Positions 43,901 through 51,740 of a DNA stretch of 64,000 nt are shown here, piece by piece. The position numbers and the translations under genes were made by a program. The stretch is taken from contig JAGOQJ010000004.1 in assembly GCA_017991595.1 (NCBI GenBank), positions 62,001-126,000 of the forward strand, in the 5' to 3' direction. Source of the DNA: Candidatus Didemnitutus sp. (GTDB taxonomy: Bacteria > Verrucomicrobiota > Verrucomicrobiia > Opitutales > Opitutaceae). The notes under the pieces are model-generated. The model was not told where the DNA came from. It was given only the letters and a program-made list of their open reading frames with translations, and made no database searches. Within the stretch, counting starts at the first letter, position 1; every line of letters begins with the position of its first letter.

Positions 43901-46900
43901 CTCGAGATGGGCGAGCTGCTGGCGCACCCAGCTGTTGGGATTGGTAGCGCCGTCGTCACCGATGTAGCGGCACCACGAGAGGGTGACGTTCGAGGCGCCG
44001 GCCTTCATGTCGACAATGCCGTCGTAGGCCTTGGTGAAAGTGCAGTGGTCGATCCAGACGTTGGAGACGTCGCCGCCATTGCCGAGAGTGATGAAGTCCC
44101 AGTCGTTCGAATCGAAGTCGCCCTTCGAGGCTTCGTCCCACTCCCAGAGTTCGTCGAACTTGAGGTTGCGGATGATGATGTTCGACGTGCCTTTGACGTT
44201 GAAGTTGCAATGCCGGATGGTCGCGCCGTTCGCGGAGAAGATGGTCAGCGGACTGCGCGCCTTGATGTCGAGGATGCTGACGCCGGTCTGGAGGAGCACG
44301 GGGTGGAGCTTCGGGGTGGCGTGGGCGCGGAGCGCGTTGCTGGCGAGGCCCTGCACGGTCGCACCGACTTCGGTCCAGCCGAGATTGAGATCGTTCATGA
44401 TCTCGATGACCTTCACCTTGCCGGCGGTCTTGTTCGAATCGATGATCGCCTGCACGAACTCGAGCGGCGTGGTGACCTTGCGGTAAGCGGCGTCGGTCTC
44501 AGGAATGACGCCGCCGCCCGTGGTGCCGGTGCCGACGGTGGCGAAGCCCGTGAGGTTGAAGGCCGTGACCGGGAGACCGCTGGCGAGTGAGAGGGTGACG
44601 ACGCTGCTCGTGGCGGAACCGGCGCTGTTGGTGACGACGACGCGGTAGGTGGTGAAGTCGGCCGCCTGGACGCCGGTGACGGTGTAGGAAGCGGAAGTGG
44701 CGCCGGGGATGTCGGTGCCGTTTTTCTGCCACTGGTAACCGAGCGGCGCGGTGCCGGTAGCAACGACGTTGAACGTCGCACTTCCGCCGAGCGGCGCGGA
44801 TTGCGCCATCGGCTGCGTCGTGATGCTGGGCGCAACGGCCTGCACGGTGAGCGTGGCCGCGGCGCTCGTGACGGACGTCACGAGGTTGGTGACGACGACG
44901 CTGTAGCTGCCGGCACTGACCAGCGTGACGCCGGTGAGCGTGAGCGAGGCGGAGGTGGCACCGGAGATGTCGGTGCCGTTCTTCTTCCACTGATAACTGA
45001 AAGGCTGCGTGCCGGTGGCCGTGACGCTGAAGGTGACGGTGCCGCCGTCGGACACGGTCTGCGACTGCGGCTGAGCCGTGATCGTCGGGGCTTGGGGCGT
45101 CACGACGGTGAGCGCGGCGGCCGCGCTGGTGACGGAGCCGGCGGCGTTGGAAACCACGACGCGGTAGTTGCCGGCATCGGTGGTTTGCGCGTTGGTCACC
45201 GTGTAGCTGGCGGACGTCGCGCCGGGGATGTCGACGGTGCCCTTCTGCCACTGGTAACCGAGCGGCGCGGTGCCGGTGGCGACGACACTGAAGGTGGCGT
45301 TGCTGCCGACGTTGATCGTCTGCGCGGCGGGCGGCGTCGTGATCGACGGCGCCACGGCGTTGACCGTGAGAATAGCGGTCGCACTCGTGACGGTGCCGGC
45401 CACATTGGTGACGGCCACGGTGTAATTACCGGCGCTGGCGATTGAGACCGCGTTAAGCGTGAGCGTGGCGGAAGTGGCGCCGGGGATGTCGGTGCCGTTC
45501 TTCTTCCACTGGTAACTGAAAGGCTGCGTGCCGGTAGCCGTGACGCTGAACGTGACGGTGGCGCCATCGTTCACCGTCTGCGACTGGGGCCCGGCGGTGA
45601 TCGCGGGCAGCACGGGCGTGAAGACGGTGAGCGCGGCGGCGTTGCTGGTGACGGAGTCGACGCTGTTGGTGACGACGACCGAGTAGTCGGCGACATCCGC
45701 GGCGGAGACGCCCGTCAGCGTGAGCGTGGACGCGGTGGCGCCGGCAATATCAGTGCCGTTCTTGCGCCACTGGTAGGTGAGCGGCGCGGTGCCGGAGGCG
45801 ACGACGGTGAAGGTGGCGTTGCCGCCGATCGGCACGTCCTGGGCCGCCGGCTGCGTGGTGATCGCGGGAGCGGTCGGCGCGGCGGACTCGATGATGTAGC
45901 CGAGATCGCCGAGCGTGAAGTTGTTGAGCGAGTTCGAGCCGCCGGCGACGCGGATGCCAAACTGATTGAACGCCACCGTGCCCAGCGAGCCGCTGGCGGA
46001 GTCGGTCGCGGTCACCGTGTAGTTCGCCGTGGAGCCGCCGTTGATGAAATAGGATACCTCGGTCGACGCGGCCAGACGCGTGATCGTGATTGCGACCGAG
46101 TAGCTCGTCGACGCGGCGAATGCAGCCGACGTGCCCGTGGATGCGGCGGCGCCCAAGGCGGTGTATTCGCCGGTCGTGCCCATGAGCTGCTGCTGATTCG
46201 AGTTGCCGGAAGACGGCGTGCGTCCGTAGAGAGCGCCCGCTCCGGTGTTGAACACGTAGCTGGCCATGTAGCCGGTGTCGTCGGTGAAAGCGGTATTGCT
46301 GTCGCCGCTGGGATTCGCACTCAACGCGGTGCCGTTGTTGTTATACAAACCGATGCGCAGCGCGTTGGTGGTGCTCGGGACGCTCGAGCCGGTCTGCAGC
46401 GTGAAGCTGAACGTCACCTTCTGCCCCGCGGCGATCGTGACGGAGGAAGGCAGGTTCGTGACATACATCGATGACGAGGTCTGGCCTTCGGTGAAGGTGA
46501 CGGTCTTCGCGGTGGCGTTGGCCGCGATGGTGTCGGCCGAGCGCGACTTATACCAAGTGAGTTGCGAGACATCGATCGTGGTGGCCGCGGCACCGGACGT
46601 GAGCACTGCCACGACATTGGACGACGGGCTCGCGCCCGCAGCGTGGATGGCGCGCACACGGTAGTAATACGCGGTGCCCGCAGTGAGGCCGGTGACGGAG
46701 CGGCTCAGGGCGGTGCCGACATCGAGGTTTTGATAGCCGGAGAGGAAGGTCGCGAAATCGCTGCGCGTCGAGACGTCGAGCCGGTAGCCGAGCGCACCGG
46801 ACACGGAGGACCACGACGCAGTGAAGCCGGTGTTGCCGACCTCGGACGCCGCGGCGGCGACAGGAGCGGCGGGGGCGGCGGAGACAGTGAGCGTCACATC

Positions 46901-49900
46901 CGCACTCGGGGCGGAACCGTAGGCATTGGTGACCAGCACGCTGTAGGTGCCGGCGTCGGAGAGCTGCGTGGCAGAGATCGTGTAAGTGGCGGCGGTGGCG
47001 CCGGAGATCTCGGCACCGTTCTTGCGCCACTGGTAGGCGAGCACCGGAGTGCCGGTGGCGACGACGGAGAACTGTGCGGCGCCGCCTTCGGTGACCGTCA
47101 GGGACTGCGGCTGCGTGGTGATGGACGGGCCTTGCGGCGCATCGACGGTGAGCGTGGCGCTGGAAGTGTCGGAGCCGAAGCCGTTCGTGACGGTGACGCG
47201 ATAAGTGCCGGAATCGGTAAGCTGCACCGCGGTGAGCGTGAGCGTGCTCGTCGTGGCGCCGGCGATGGCGACGTCGTTCTTTGTCCACTGGTAGGTGAAC
47301 GGCGCCGTGCCCTGCACGGAGACGGCGAAGGTGACGCTGGCTCCCGGCAGCACGCTCTGGTCCGCCAGGGCGGAGACGATGACCGGCGGCGAGGCGAGGT
47401 AAGTTTCCACCGCGCCAATGTCCGGCGCGTTCTCGTAATAGGTCGCGGTGTTGTAGGGCAGCCAGGCGATGACCTCGGCCGGCGGGAGCGCACCGGCGTT
47501 GAGGAGCGGGCTGCCGGCGACGGGGCGCGCGAAGTCACCGAGGTCGATGCTGCCGTCGGCGTGACGGGCGAAGCCGTTGGCGGGCAGCGTGAGCGTGACG
47601 AAGCCGGTGCGGTAGGCGGTCAGGCCGGCGTCGTTGACGCTCGGGCCGCGGCTGGAGGAGCCGGTGAACCAGAAAACATTCGTCGCACCGGTGGGAGCGC
47701 CGCTGTTGCCGACGTAGCGATCGCTGACGCCGACGCGGTTGCCAGGACCGCTGCTCGTCGTCCACAGCGAGACGTTGTTGAAGAATTTCGCCTCACCGAG
47801 ATCGAATTTGAAATTCCCCTCGGCGTTGTCGAACGCGAGGTTGTTCACCATCTGGATCGGGCCGCCGTTGCTGTTCCAGGTGAAGCCGTTCTTGCCGTTC
47901 TTGAACGCGATGGAGCGCGACACGTAGTGGGCGACGGCGATCTTCTCGCCGCCGAGCTTGAAGCCGTTGCGGTCGCCGGCGCTGTTCTGAGTGCCGTCGG
48001 TGAGCGTGCCGTTGTTGTAGGAGATGCACTGGTCGATCACGACGGGGTCGATCGCCCCGGTGTCGCTCTTGGTGTAGAGGTCCCAGCCGTCGTCGATGTT
48101 GTGGTGGGCGATGCAGCCGCGGAAGATGTTGCCCGGGCCGGAGGTGAGCTTGCAGGCGAAGCCGTCGGCGTTCTCGCCGCCGTTGGGCGCGGAGTCGTAG
48201 TTGTCGTAGGACTCGCAGTTGAGGATGAGGTTGTAGGAGGGCCACTCGGACTTCGGGGCCGAGGAGGAATAGCGCGCGATCTGGAGGCCGGAGTCGCGGT
48301 TCTTGTGGGTGACGCAGAGCTCGACGATGTTGTAGTTGCCGGCGACGAAGATGCCGTTGTCGGCGGCGCCTTTCACCTCGAGGCCCTTGAGGTGCCAGTA
48401 GTTGCCACCGATGAAGACGCCGCGCGGGTTGCTGACCTGTGAGGTGCTGCCGTAGGGTTGCGACGAGAAATCGAGCACGGGCTTCTCGGCGGTGCCGCCG
48501 GGCGGCGTGTAGGCGAAGATGCGCTTGTGCAGACCCGCCGCGCCGTTGTTGCCGCGCGCGATGGTGATCTGCGTGTTGTAAGTGTAGGTGCCGCCGCGCA
48601 GGTAGATGGTGCCGCCGGCCGGGACAATCGCGATGGCGTTGGCGAGCGTGGTGGGCTGCGCGTAGGTGCCGGGGTTACCGGCAAGGCCGTCGGGCGCGAC
48701 GAAGAGCGCGGAATCGGAGCCGGCGGGCGGCTCGGTGACCGTGAGGGTGGCCGGCTCGCTCGTGACGGAGCCGCCGCCGTTGCTCACCGTGACGGTGTAG
48801 TCGCCAGCCGCGGCGAGGGTCACGTTGGACAGCGCCAGCACCACGGAAGTGGCGCCATCGATCGGCGTGCCGTTCTTGTTCCACTGGTAGGTGAAGGGCG
48901 CGCTGCCGGCCGCGGTGACGGTGAAGGAGACCGCGCCGCCGACCACGACGGATTGCGAGCCGGACTGCTCGACGATGAAGGGCGGCGTGATGACACCGTT
49001 AAGCGACAGCGTGGCGGACAGGCTCGTGAAGGAGCCGGCGGAGTTGGAGACGACGACATTATAGGAACCGGCGGCGCTCGCGGTGACGTTGGTGAGCGTC
49101 AGCGTGGCGGAGTTGGCGCCGGCGATGGGCGCACCGTTTTTCTGCCACTGGTAAGCGAGGGGCAACCCGCCCGTGGCGACGACGGAGAACTGCACTGTGG
49201 CACCGAGGTCGGCGGCTTGGGATTGCGGATGCGTGGTGATCTCGGGCGCCTCGACGGTGTTCGTGACCGTGAGCGTGGCGACGGCGCTGGTGGCGGAGCC
49301 TTTGGCGTTGGTGACGACGACAGTATAATCACCCGCGTCCGCGGCCTGCACCGTGGAGATGGCGTAGCTGGCGGATGTCGCGCCGGAGATCTCCGTGCCG
49401 TCTTTGCGCCATTGATAAGCGAGCGGAGCGTCACCGGTGGCGACAACGCTGAACGTGACGCCGGTCGGCACGCCGGAGCCGAGGTTGACGCTCTGAGCCT
49501 CAGGCTGGGTGGTGATGACCGGGCTGCCATCGGGCGCGGCAACGAAGGACGCGCTGACGTTGTCGATCGCGAGGATGTCGTTGGACGAGGTTGCACTGGT
49601 GGCGCTGTTGGAGGTGCGCCAGCGAAACCAGATGGAAGTGCCGGAAGGAATCGTGACCACGATGTCGTTGGCCGCGAGCGTGGTGGCGGCACCGGCGGAG
49701 CCGCTCAAAGTGGTGGCAGTGAGCGGGGCGAGAGTAGTCCAACCGGAGGTGGCATTCAGATCGGCCGCCGTGGCGCCAATGCGATACTGGACCGTGAAGG
49801 TGAGGTTGCGTGCGCTGCCGCTCTCCCTCCACTGCTCCGCGGTGTAGGCCAGCGAGAAACGCTCGAGCACGCGGCCGGAGGTGTTCTGGAAACCGAGGCC

Positions 49901-50314
49901 GATGTAAGTCGGTGCGACATCCAGCTGAGTGTGGAGTGCCAGCGCCCGGTCGCCCGCACCGGCGGTGCCGGCGCTCGCGACACGAAGGTCGCCAAGGTTG
50001 CTCGCGCCATCGGTGATGACGATCGTGGCATTGGTCAGCGCGCCGGAGGTGAGTGCGACGCTCCATCCGGGAATCGTGGTGTCATTGGCCCAAGCGACCG
50101 TGCCGCTGCTCGGCAGGGTGTCGAAACTCTGGGTGTAGGCGGTGCCCCCGAGACTGTAGCTGGTGGCCGAGGTCGTGCCGGAGTTGACGATGGCGATCTC
50201 GGCCGCGCGCGCCACGGGACCGAAAATCAGACCGGCCAGAAGCATGGCAAAGAAGACAGCGGCGCGGCACGCCAGCAGGCGGGCATTTTGTTCGCAGCAG
50301 GGCGAAGCAATCAT
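40952..50314 (-). CDS. Giant secreted bimodular pectate lyase (PL9-like and PL1-like) with Ig-like and FnIII repeats
   Basis: A 3,120-residue exported protein, start ATG 50314 before a signal peptide (residues 1-38, ending ARAA). Order: N-terminal beta domain 40-260; Ig-like 1-3; PL9-like beta helix about 533-970, with the ENADGFACKLTSG and HHNIDDGWDLYTK blocks of Ca-dependent PL9 pectate lyases; Ig 4-5; FnIII about 1150-1240; repeated module about 1245-1475; Ig 6-10; PL1-like pectate lyase about 1911-2390, with VWIDHCTF, DGIVDMKAGASNVTLSW and RVTPRLRGGNVHNYN; Ig 11-12; FnIII about 2571-2660; second repeated module about 2670-2900; Ig 13; and a C-terminal domain (LEQYFTADERANL to FFRLQVTR). 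It lacks a PEP-CTERM tail. It should cut polygalacturonate by beta-elimination. It is co-directional with the PEP-CTERM gene downstream. An in-frame ATG at 50440 is a less likely start. Confidence 0.9.
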   Translation of the reverse strand: MIASPCCEQNARLLACRAAVFFAMLLAGLIFGPVARAAEIAIVNSGTTSATSYSLGGTAYTQSFDTLPSSGTVAWANDTTIPGWSVALTSGALTNATIVITDGASNLGDLRVASAGTAGAGDRALALHTQLDVAPTYIGLGFQNTSGRVLERFSLAYTAEQWRESGSARNLTFTVQYRIGATAADLNATSGWTTLAPLTATTLSGSAGAATTLAANDIVVTIPSGTSIWFRWRTSNSATSATSSNDILAIDNVSASFVAAPDGSPVITTQPEAQSVNLGSGVPTGVTFSVVATGDAPLAYQWRKDGTEISGATSASYAISTVQAADAGDYTVVVTNAKGSATSAVATLTVTNTVEAPEITTHPQSQAADLGATVQFSVVATGGLPLAYQWQKNGAPIAGANSATLTLTNVTASAAGSYNVVVSNSAGSFTSLSATLSLNGVITPPFIVEQSGSQSVVVGGAVSFTVTAAGSAPFTYQWNKNGTPIDGATSVVLALSNVTLAAAGDYTVTVSNGGGSVTSEPATLTVTEPPAGSDSALFVAPDGLAGNPGTYAQPTTLANAIAIVPAGGTIYLRGGTYTYNTQITIARGNNGAAGLHKRIFAYTPPGGTAEKPVLDFSSQPYGSTSQVSNPRGVFIGGNYWHLKGLEVKGAADNGIFVAGNYNIVELCVTHKNRDSGLQIARYSSSAPKSEWPSYNLILNCESYDNYDSAPNGGENADGFACKLTSGPGNIFRGCIAHHNIDDGWDLYTKSDTGAIDPVVIDQCISYNNGTLTDGTQNSAGDRNGFKLGGEKIAVAHYVSRSIAFKNGKNGFTWNSNGGPIQMVNNLAFDNAEGNFKFDLGEAKFFNNVSLWTTSSGPGNRVGVSDRYVGNSGAPTGATNVFWFTGSSSRGPSVNDAGLTAYRTGFVTLTLPANGFARHADGSIDLGDFARPVAGSPLLNAGALPPAEVIAWLPYNTATYYENAPDIGAVETYLASPPVIVSALADQSVLPGASVTFAVSVQGTAPFTYQWTKNDVAIAGATTSTLTLTAVQLTDSGTYRVTVTNGFGSDTSSATLTVDAPQGPSITTQPQSLTVTEGGAAQFSVVATGTPVLAYQWRKNGAEISGATAATYTISATQLSDAGTYSVLVTNAYGSAPSADVTLTVSAAPAAPVAAAASEVGNTGFTASWSSVSGALGYRLDVSTRSDFATFLSGYQNLDVGTALSRSVTGLTAGTAYYYRVRAIHAAGASPSSNVVAVLTSGAAATTIDVSQLTWYKSRSADTIAANATAKTVTFTEGQTSSSMYVTNLPSSVTIAAGQKVTFSFTLQTGSSVPSTTNALRIGLYNNNGTALSANPSGDSNTAFTDDTGYMASYVFNTGAGALYGRTPSSGNSNQQQLMGTTGEYTALGAAASTGTSAAFAASTSYSVAITITRLAASTEVSYFINGGSTANYTVTATDSASGSLGTVAFNQFGIRVAGGSNSLNNFTLGDLGYIIESAAPTAPAITTQPAAQDVPIGGNATFTVVASGTAPLTYQWRKNGTDIAGATASTLTLTGVSAADVADYSVVVTNSVDSVTSNAAALTVFTPVLPAITAGPQSQTVNDGATVTFSVTATGTQPFSYQWKKNGTDIPGATSATLTLNAVSIASAGNYTVAVTNVAGTVTSATAILTVNAVAPSITTPPAAQTINVGSNATFSVVATGTAPLGYQWQKGTVDIPGATSASYTVTNAQTTDAGNYRVVVSNAAGSVTSAAAALTVVTPQAPTITAQPQSQTVSDGGTVTFSVTATGTQPFSYQWKKNGTDISGATSASLTLTGVTLVSAGSYSVVVTNLVTSVTSAAATLTVQAVAPSITTQPMAQSAPLGGSATFNVVATGTAPLGYQWQKNGTDIPGATSASYTVTGVQAADFTTYRVVVTNSAGSATSSVVTLSLASGLPVTAFNLTGFATVGTGTTGGGVIPETDAAYRKVTTPLEFVQAIIDSNKTAGKVKVIEIMNDLNLGWTEVGATVQGLASNALRAHATPKLHPVLLQTGVSILDIKARSPLTIFSANGATIRHCNFNVKGTSNIIIRNLKFDELWEWDEASKGDFDSNDWDFITLGNGGDVSNVWIDHCTFTKAYDGIVDMKAGASNVTLSWCRYIGDDGATNPNSWVRQQLAHLEANKSSYAGYRFLRDTVGYTIDELAAIIQGQDKGHLMGANSLKAENALLTATFHHQWFQNVWDRVTPRLRGGNVHNYNIYVDDVIALQARRMRDTKAAATLSTSALNSFNNGSPYKLRPFLNGTISTENGAILVEKSFYSDCITPLRNNQTDPTNPAYTGKILALDTIYRFNNADGSVTQVRGNSTDPNNPLGPFQAAIIPFSWTSLPNNQLPYAAPPMDDPANLPGILAAGAGAGVLTWSKDNWLRTAYVADSTIPPSIVAQPQAVTTTAGADTTFTVQAAGSATLLYQWKKGGVNLVDGARISGANSAVLTISGTEPGDAGDYSVTVSNANGNVTSSVATLTVGAPVAPGIATQPADQSVIAGQGVQFSVVATGSAPFNYQWKKDGVDIVGATGALYEIEFARVEDAGSYSVTVSNLAGNLTSSSATLTVAPSTAAPVAAAATAVGNQGFTANWSAVDRADGYRLDVSTSNTFATFVPGYQNLDVGDAVNRAVTGLSAGTTYYYRVRAYGTGGTSVSSSVITVATTGIAATNVDVSQLTWLRSRTADTVTANTTVQSVTFTEGQTSASGYIAHLAAPINVAVGQTLTLTLTFETGTVKTVANALRFGLFNTQGTRVTDFGNTETTNLVTDDTGYMASYNLDTGNGSLLGRIPGSTNTTLMSSTNAALYTSTSPARLSGAPAPFASATAYALTLTLTRREGANVWSARLHGGATVDYVLTGVDTTTPSVATQSFDEIALRIAGGTNSLDTLKLTSLQFAVAATPAELAAPTISVQPQPRAVALGAAANFAVTVTGPGPLAYQWRKGGVAIANATGATYTIPAVAETDVGSYDVVITGPGGRVTSSAVALTIAADAYAGWLEQYFTADERANLALSGPTASAAGDGVSNLFKYALGLNPRAPMPGGWHEIENVQGGWVFVYRRPADRADVGFVVQVSGNLVDWSDGNVVHELESTIDGVETWRAIHVPPAGTTKVFFRLQVTR
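41610..42305 (-). repeat. Second copy of the shared beta-rich module (inside the pectate lyase gene)
   Basis: Begins NVDVSQLTWLRSRTADTV and contains NALRFGLFNTQG, DDTGYMASYN, FASATAYALTLTLT and LRIAGGTNSLDTL. It matches the copy at 45890-46580 and the PEP-CTERM neighbour. Each internal copy follows a FnIII domain. Confidence 0.8.
44700..45592 (-). repeat. Tandem duplication of a two-Ig unit (519-bp period)
   Basis: Ig 7-8 and Ig 9-10 of the pectate lyase are nearly identical in DNA. The segment 44952-45073 matches 45471-45592, and CTGCCACTGGTAACCGAG at 44726 recurs at 45245, all at the same 519-bp offset (173 codons). The Ig repeats outside this stretch are much more divergent. Confidence 0.8.
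45890..46580 (-). repeat. First copy of the shared beta-rich module (inside the pectate lyase gene)
   Basis: Begins TIDVSQLTWYKSRSADTI and contains NALRIGLYNNNG, DDTGYMASYV, FAASTSYSVAITIT and IRVAGGSNSLNNF. It follows the first FnIII domain. No known family name is recognised. Confidence 0.8.
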
Positions 50315-50365
50315 GAGCAGGGGTGTTGGGGGATGACCAGGATCGCGATTGGGGGCTCGCGAGTC

Positions 50366-50379
50366 GTTCACTAATGAAC
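50366..50379. promoter_or_regulatory. Palindrome upstream of the pectate lyase gene
   Basis: GTTCA-CTAA-TGAAC, perfect 5-bp arms, about 52 bp upstream of the start. It could be an operator for a pectin-responsive regulator; no regulator gene lies nearby, so this is a weak candidate. Confidence 0.35.
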
Positions 50380-50504
50380 TTACTGTCCACAGTTGAAATT
50401 CACAGTCCCGCGGTGCCAAGCCCAAGCGCCGCAGCTGCAAACGATGAGCGCGAGGATGCAGCCGCGGCGTAGGACCGCGTCTGACAAATCTGGCCGGCGA
50501 CGGA

Positions 50505-51152
50505 TTAGGTGCTAAGCAAAGCGACGGCGTTGCGCTGCGCGGGAGTCACTTCCTCGGCGCTGCTCGCGGTCATCTGCAAATCGCGCAGCAAGCCATCGCG
50601 CAGGCCGTAGATCCAGCCGTGCACCGTCAATTCCTGCCCGCGGGCCCACGCATCCTGCACGATCGTGGTCTGGCAAACGTTCACCGCCTGCTCGATGACG
50701 TTGAGCTCGCACAGCCGCGCAGAGCGCGCGGTGTCATCGGGCAGGAAATGAAGACACTGCTCGTGCTTGTTGCGGACATCCTGCACATGGCGCAGCCAGT
50801 TGTCGGCGAGTCCCACGCGCGTGCACGCATACGCGGCCTGCACACCGCCGCAGCCGTAGTGGCCGACCACCATGATGTGCTTCACCTTGAGGACATCGAC
50901 CGCGTATTGGATGACGGAAAGAGCGTTGAGATCGGCATGCACCACGACGTTCGCGATGTTGCGGTGCACGAACACCTCGCCGGGGAGCAGGCCGATGATC
51001 TCGTTGGCCGGCACGCGGCTGTCAGCACAACCGATCCAGAGATACTCGGGATTCTGCTGGCGCGAGAGCTTGGGAAAAAACTGCGGATCGCGGCCGGTAA
51101 TCTCCTCGGCCCAGGCTTTGTTCTGTTCGAAGAGGCGGGACAGTTTCTTCAT
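50505..51152 (-). CDS. Beta-class carbonic anhydrase
   Basis: A 215-residue beta-carbonic anhydrase interconverting CO2 and bicarbonate. Zinc ligands and the Asp/Arg dyad are present: CADSRVP (C42, D44, R46) and GHYGCGGVQAA (H98, C101). Also seen are EVFVHRNIANVV and the C-terminal VHGWIYGLRDGLL. It resembles enteric Can in length. The frame opens at 51242, but ATG 51152 (MKKLSRLFEQNKAWAEE) is the family start. It may supply bicarbonate for carboxylases such as carbamoyl phosphate synthesis. Confidence 0.96.
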   Translation of the reverse strand: MKKLSRLFEQNKAWAEEITGRDPQFFPKLSRQQNPEYLWIGCADSRVPANEIIGLLPGEVFVHRNIANVVVHADLNALSVIQYAVDVLKVKHIMVVGHYGCGGVQAAYACTRVGLADNWLRHVQDVRNKHEQCLHFLPDDTARSARLCELNVIEQAVNVCQTTIVQDAWARGQELTVHGWIYGLRDGLLRDLQMTASSAEEVTPAQRNAVALLST

Positions 51153-51330
51153 GTCCCGCGAAATTGGGGCATCCCGCAGCGTGAGGAAAGCCAAACCTCC
51201 GCCCCTACCCCGCGGCTTTCGCGCCGGTCGTGTGCGTGTCAATGGCCGTTCCTTCTGGCCGCAGCGTAGTTTGTGACTTCATTGAGGTCAGGCTTGTCCG
51301 CGTGGTGCGGCAGCCGCGGGGAAAATACGG

Positions 51331-51705
51331 ATGGAGCAATGGGAAAACAGCGCCGAGCGCCGCCGCCGGGCGGCCATCAAGTCGATGCGGCCGGTCACGG
51401 CCGCGGAAGCGGAACACGAATTCCAGCAATTCAGCGGGATGCTCGTGCCCACGTGCTGGGACGAGCGCTTCACGAACTTCCTACGCGCGCACGCCACGGC
51501 GCCGCTGCTGACCGGCGAGGACGAGGAAGGCCACCGTTTCGTCTTCTCGCCGGAATCACGCACCGGTTTCTGGACCGTCGTGCAGGGCAGCGTCCGCGGC
51601 AAGGGCATGCTCCTGCCACAAGGCATCGAGGCGCTGATGGCCATCGCGCGCGAAAAAGACCTCCTGCGTCCGCCGCGCAGCAATCCGGTGCGCGCCACGG
51701 TTTAG
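51331..51705 (+). CDS. Small protein of unknown function
   Basis: A 124-residue cytoplasmic protein that I do not recognise. It starts with a charged helix (MEQWENSAERRRRAAIKSMRP) and continues with a mixed region, including ECHEFQQF-like aromatic and acidic segments, LVPTCWDERFTNFLRAH and a beta-rich part (HRFVFSPESRTGFWTVVQGSVRGKGML). No signal peptide or membrane helix is seen. Codon use and third-position GC match the neighbours, which supports a real gene. It is convergent with the methyltransferase gene downstream and divergent from carbonic anhydrase. Confidence 0.6.
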   Translation: MEQWENSAERRRRAAIKSMRPVTAAEAEHEFQQFSGMLVPTCWDERFTNFLRAHATAPLLTGEDEEGHRFVFSPESRTGFWTVVQGSVRGKGMLLPQGIEALMAIAREKDLLRPPRSNPVRATV

Positions 51706-51740
51706 TTCGGGCCAGCACGCAGTCGCCGCGCCGCGCGCGC

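Noticed and set aside
41006..44590. 1,194-codon plus-strand open frame antisense to the pectate lyase
   Set aside because: Composition is Val/Gly/Arg/Asp-rich without domains; it mirrors the repeat-rich lyase gene.
40952..49535. Regular repeats considered as a CRISPR array or satellite DNA
   Set aside because: Units of about 260 bp encode Ig-like domains in one continuous frame; there are no short direct repeats with unique spacers.
48458..50374. 638-codon plus-strand open frame, and similar long frames at 17789-19912, 30300-32333 and 37427-39091
   Set aside because: Each lies exactly opposite a confidently identified gene and has no recognisable protein features.
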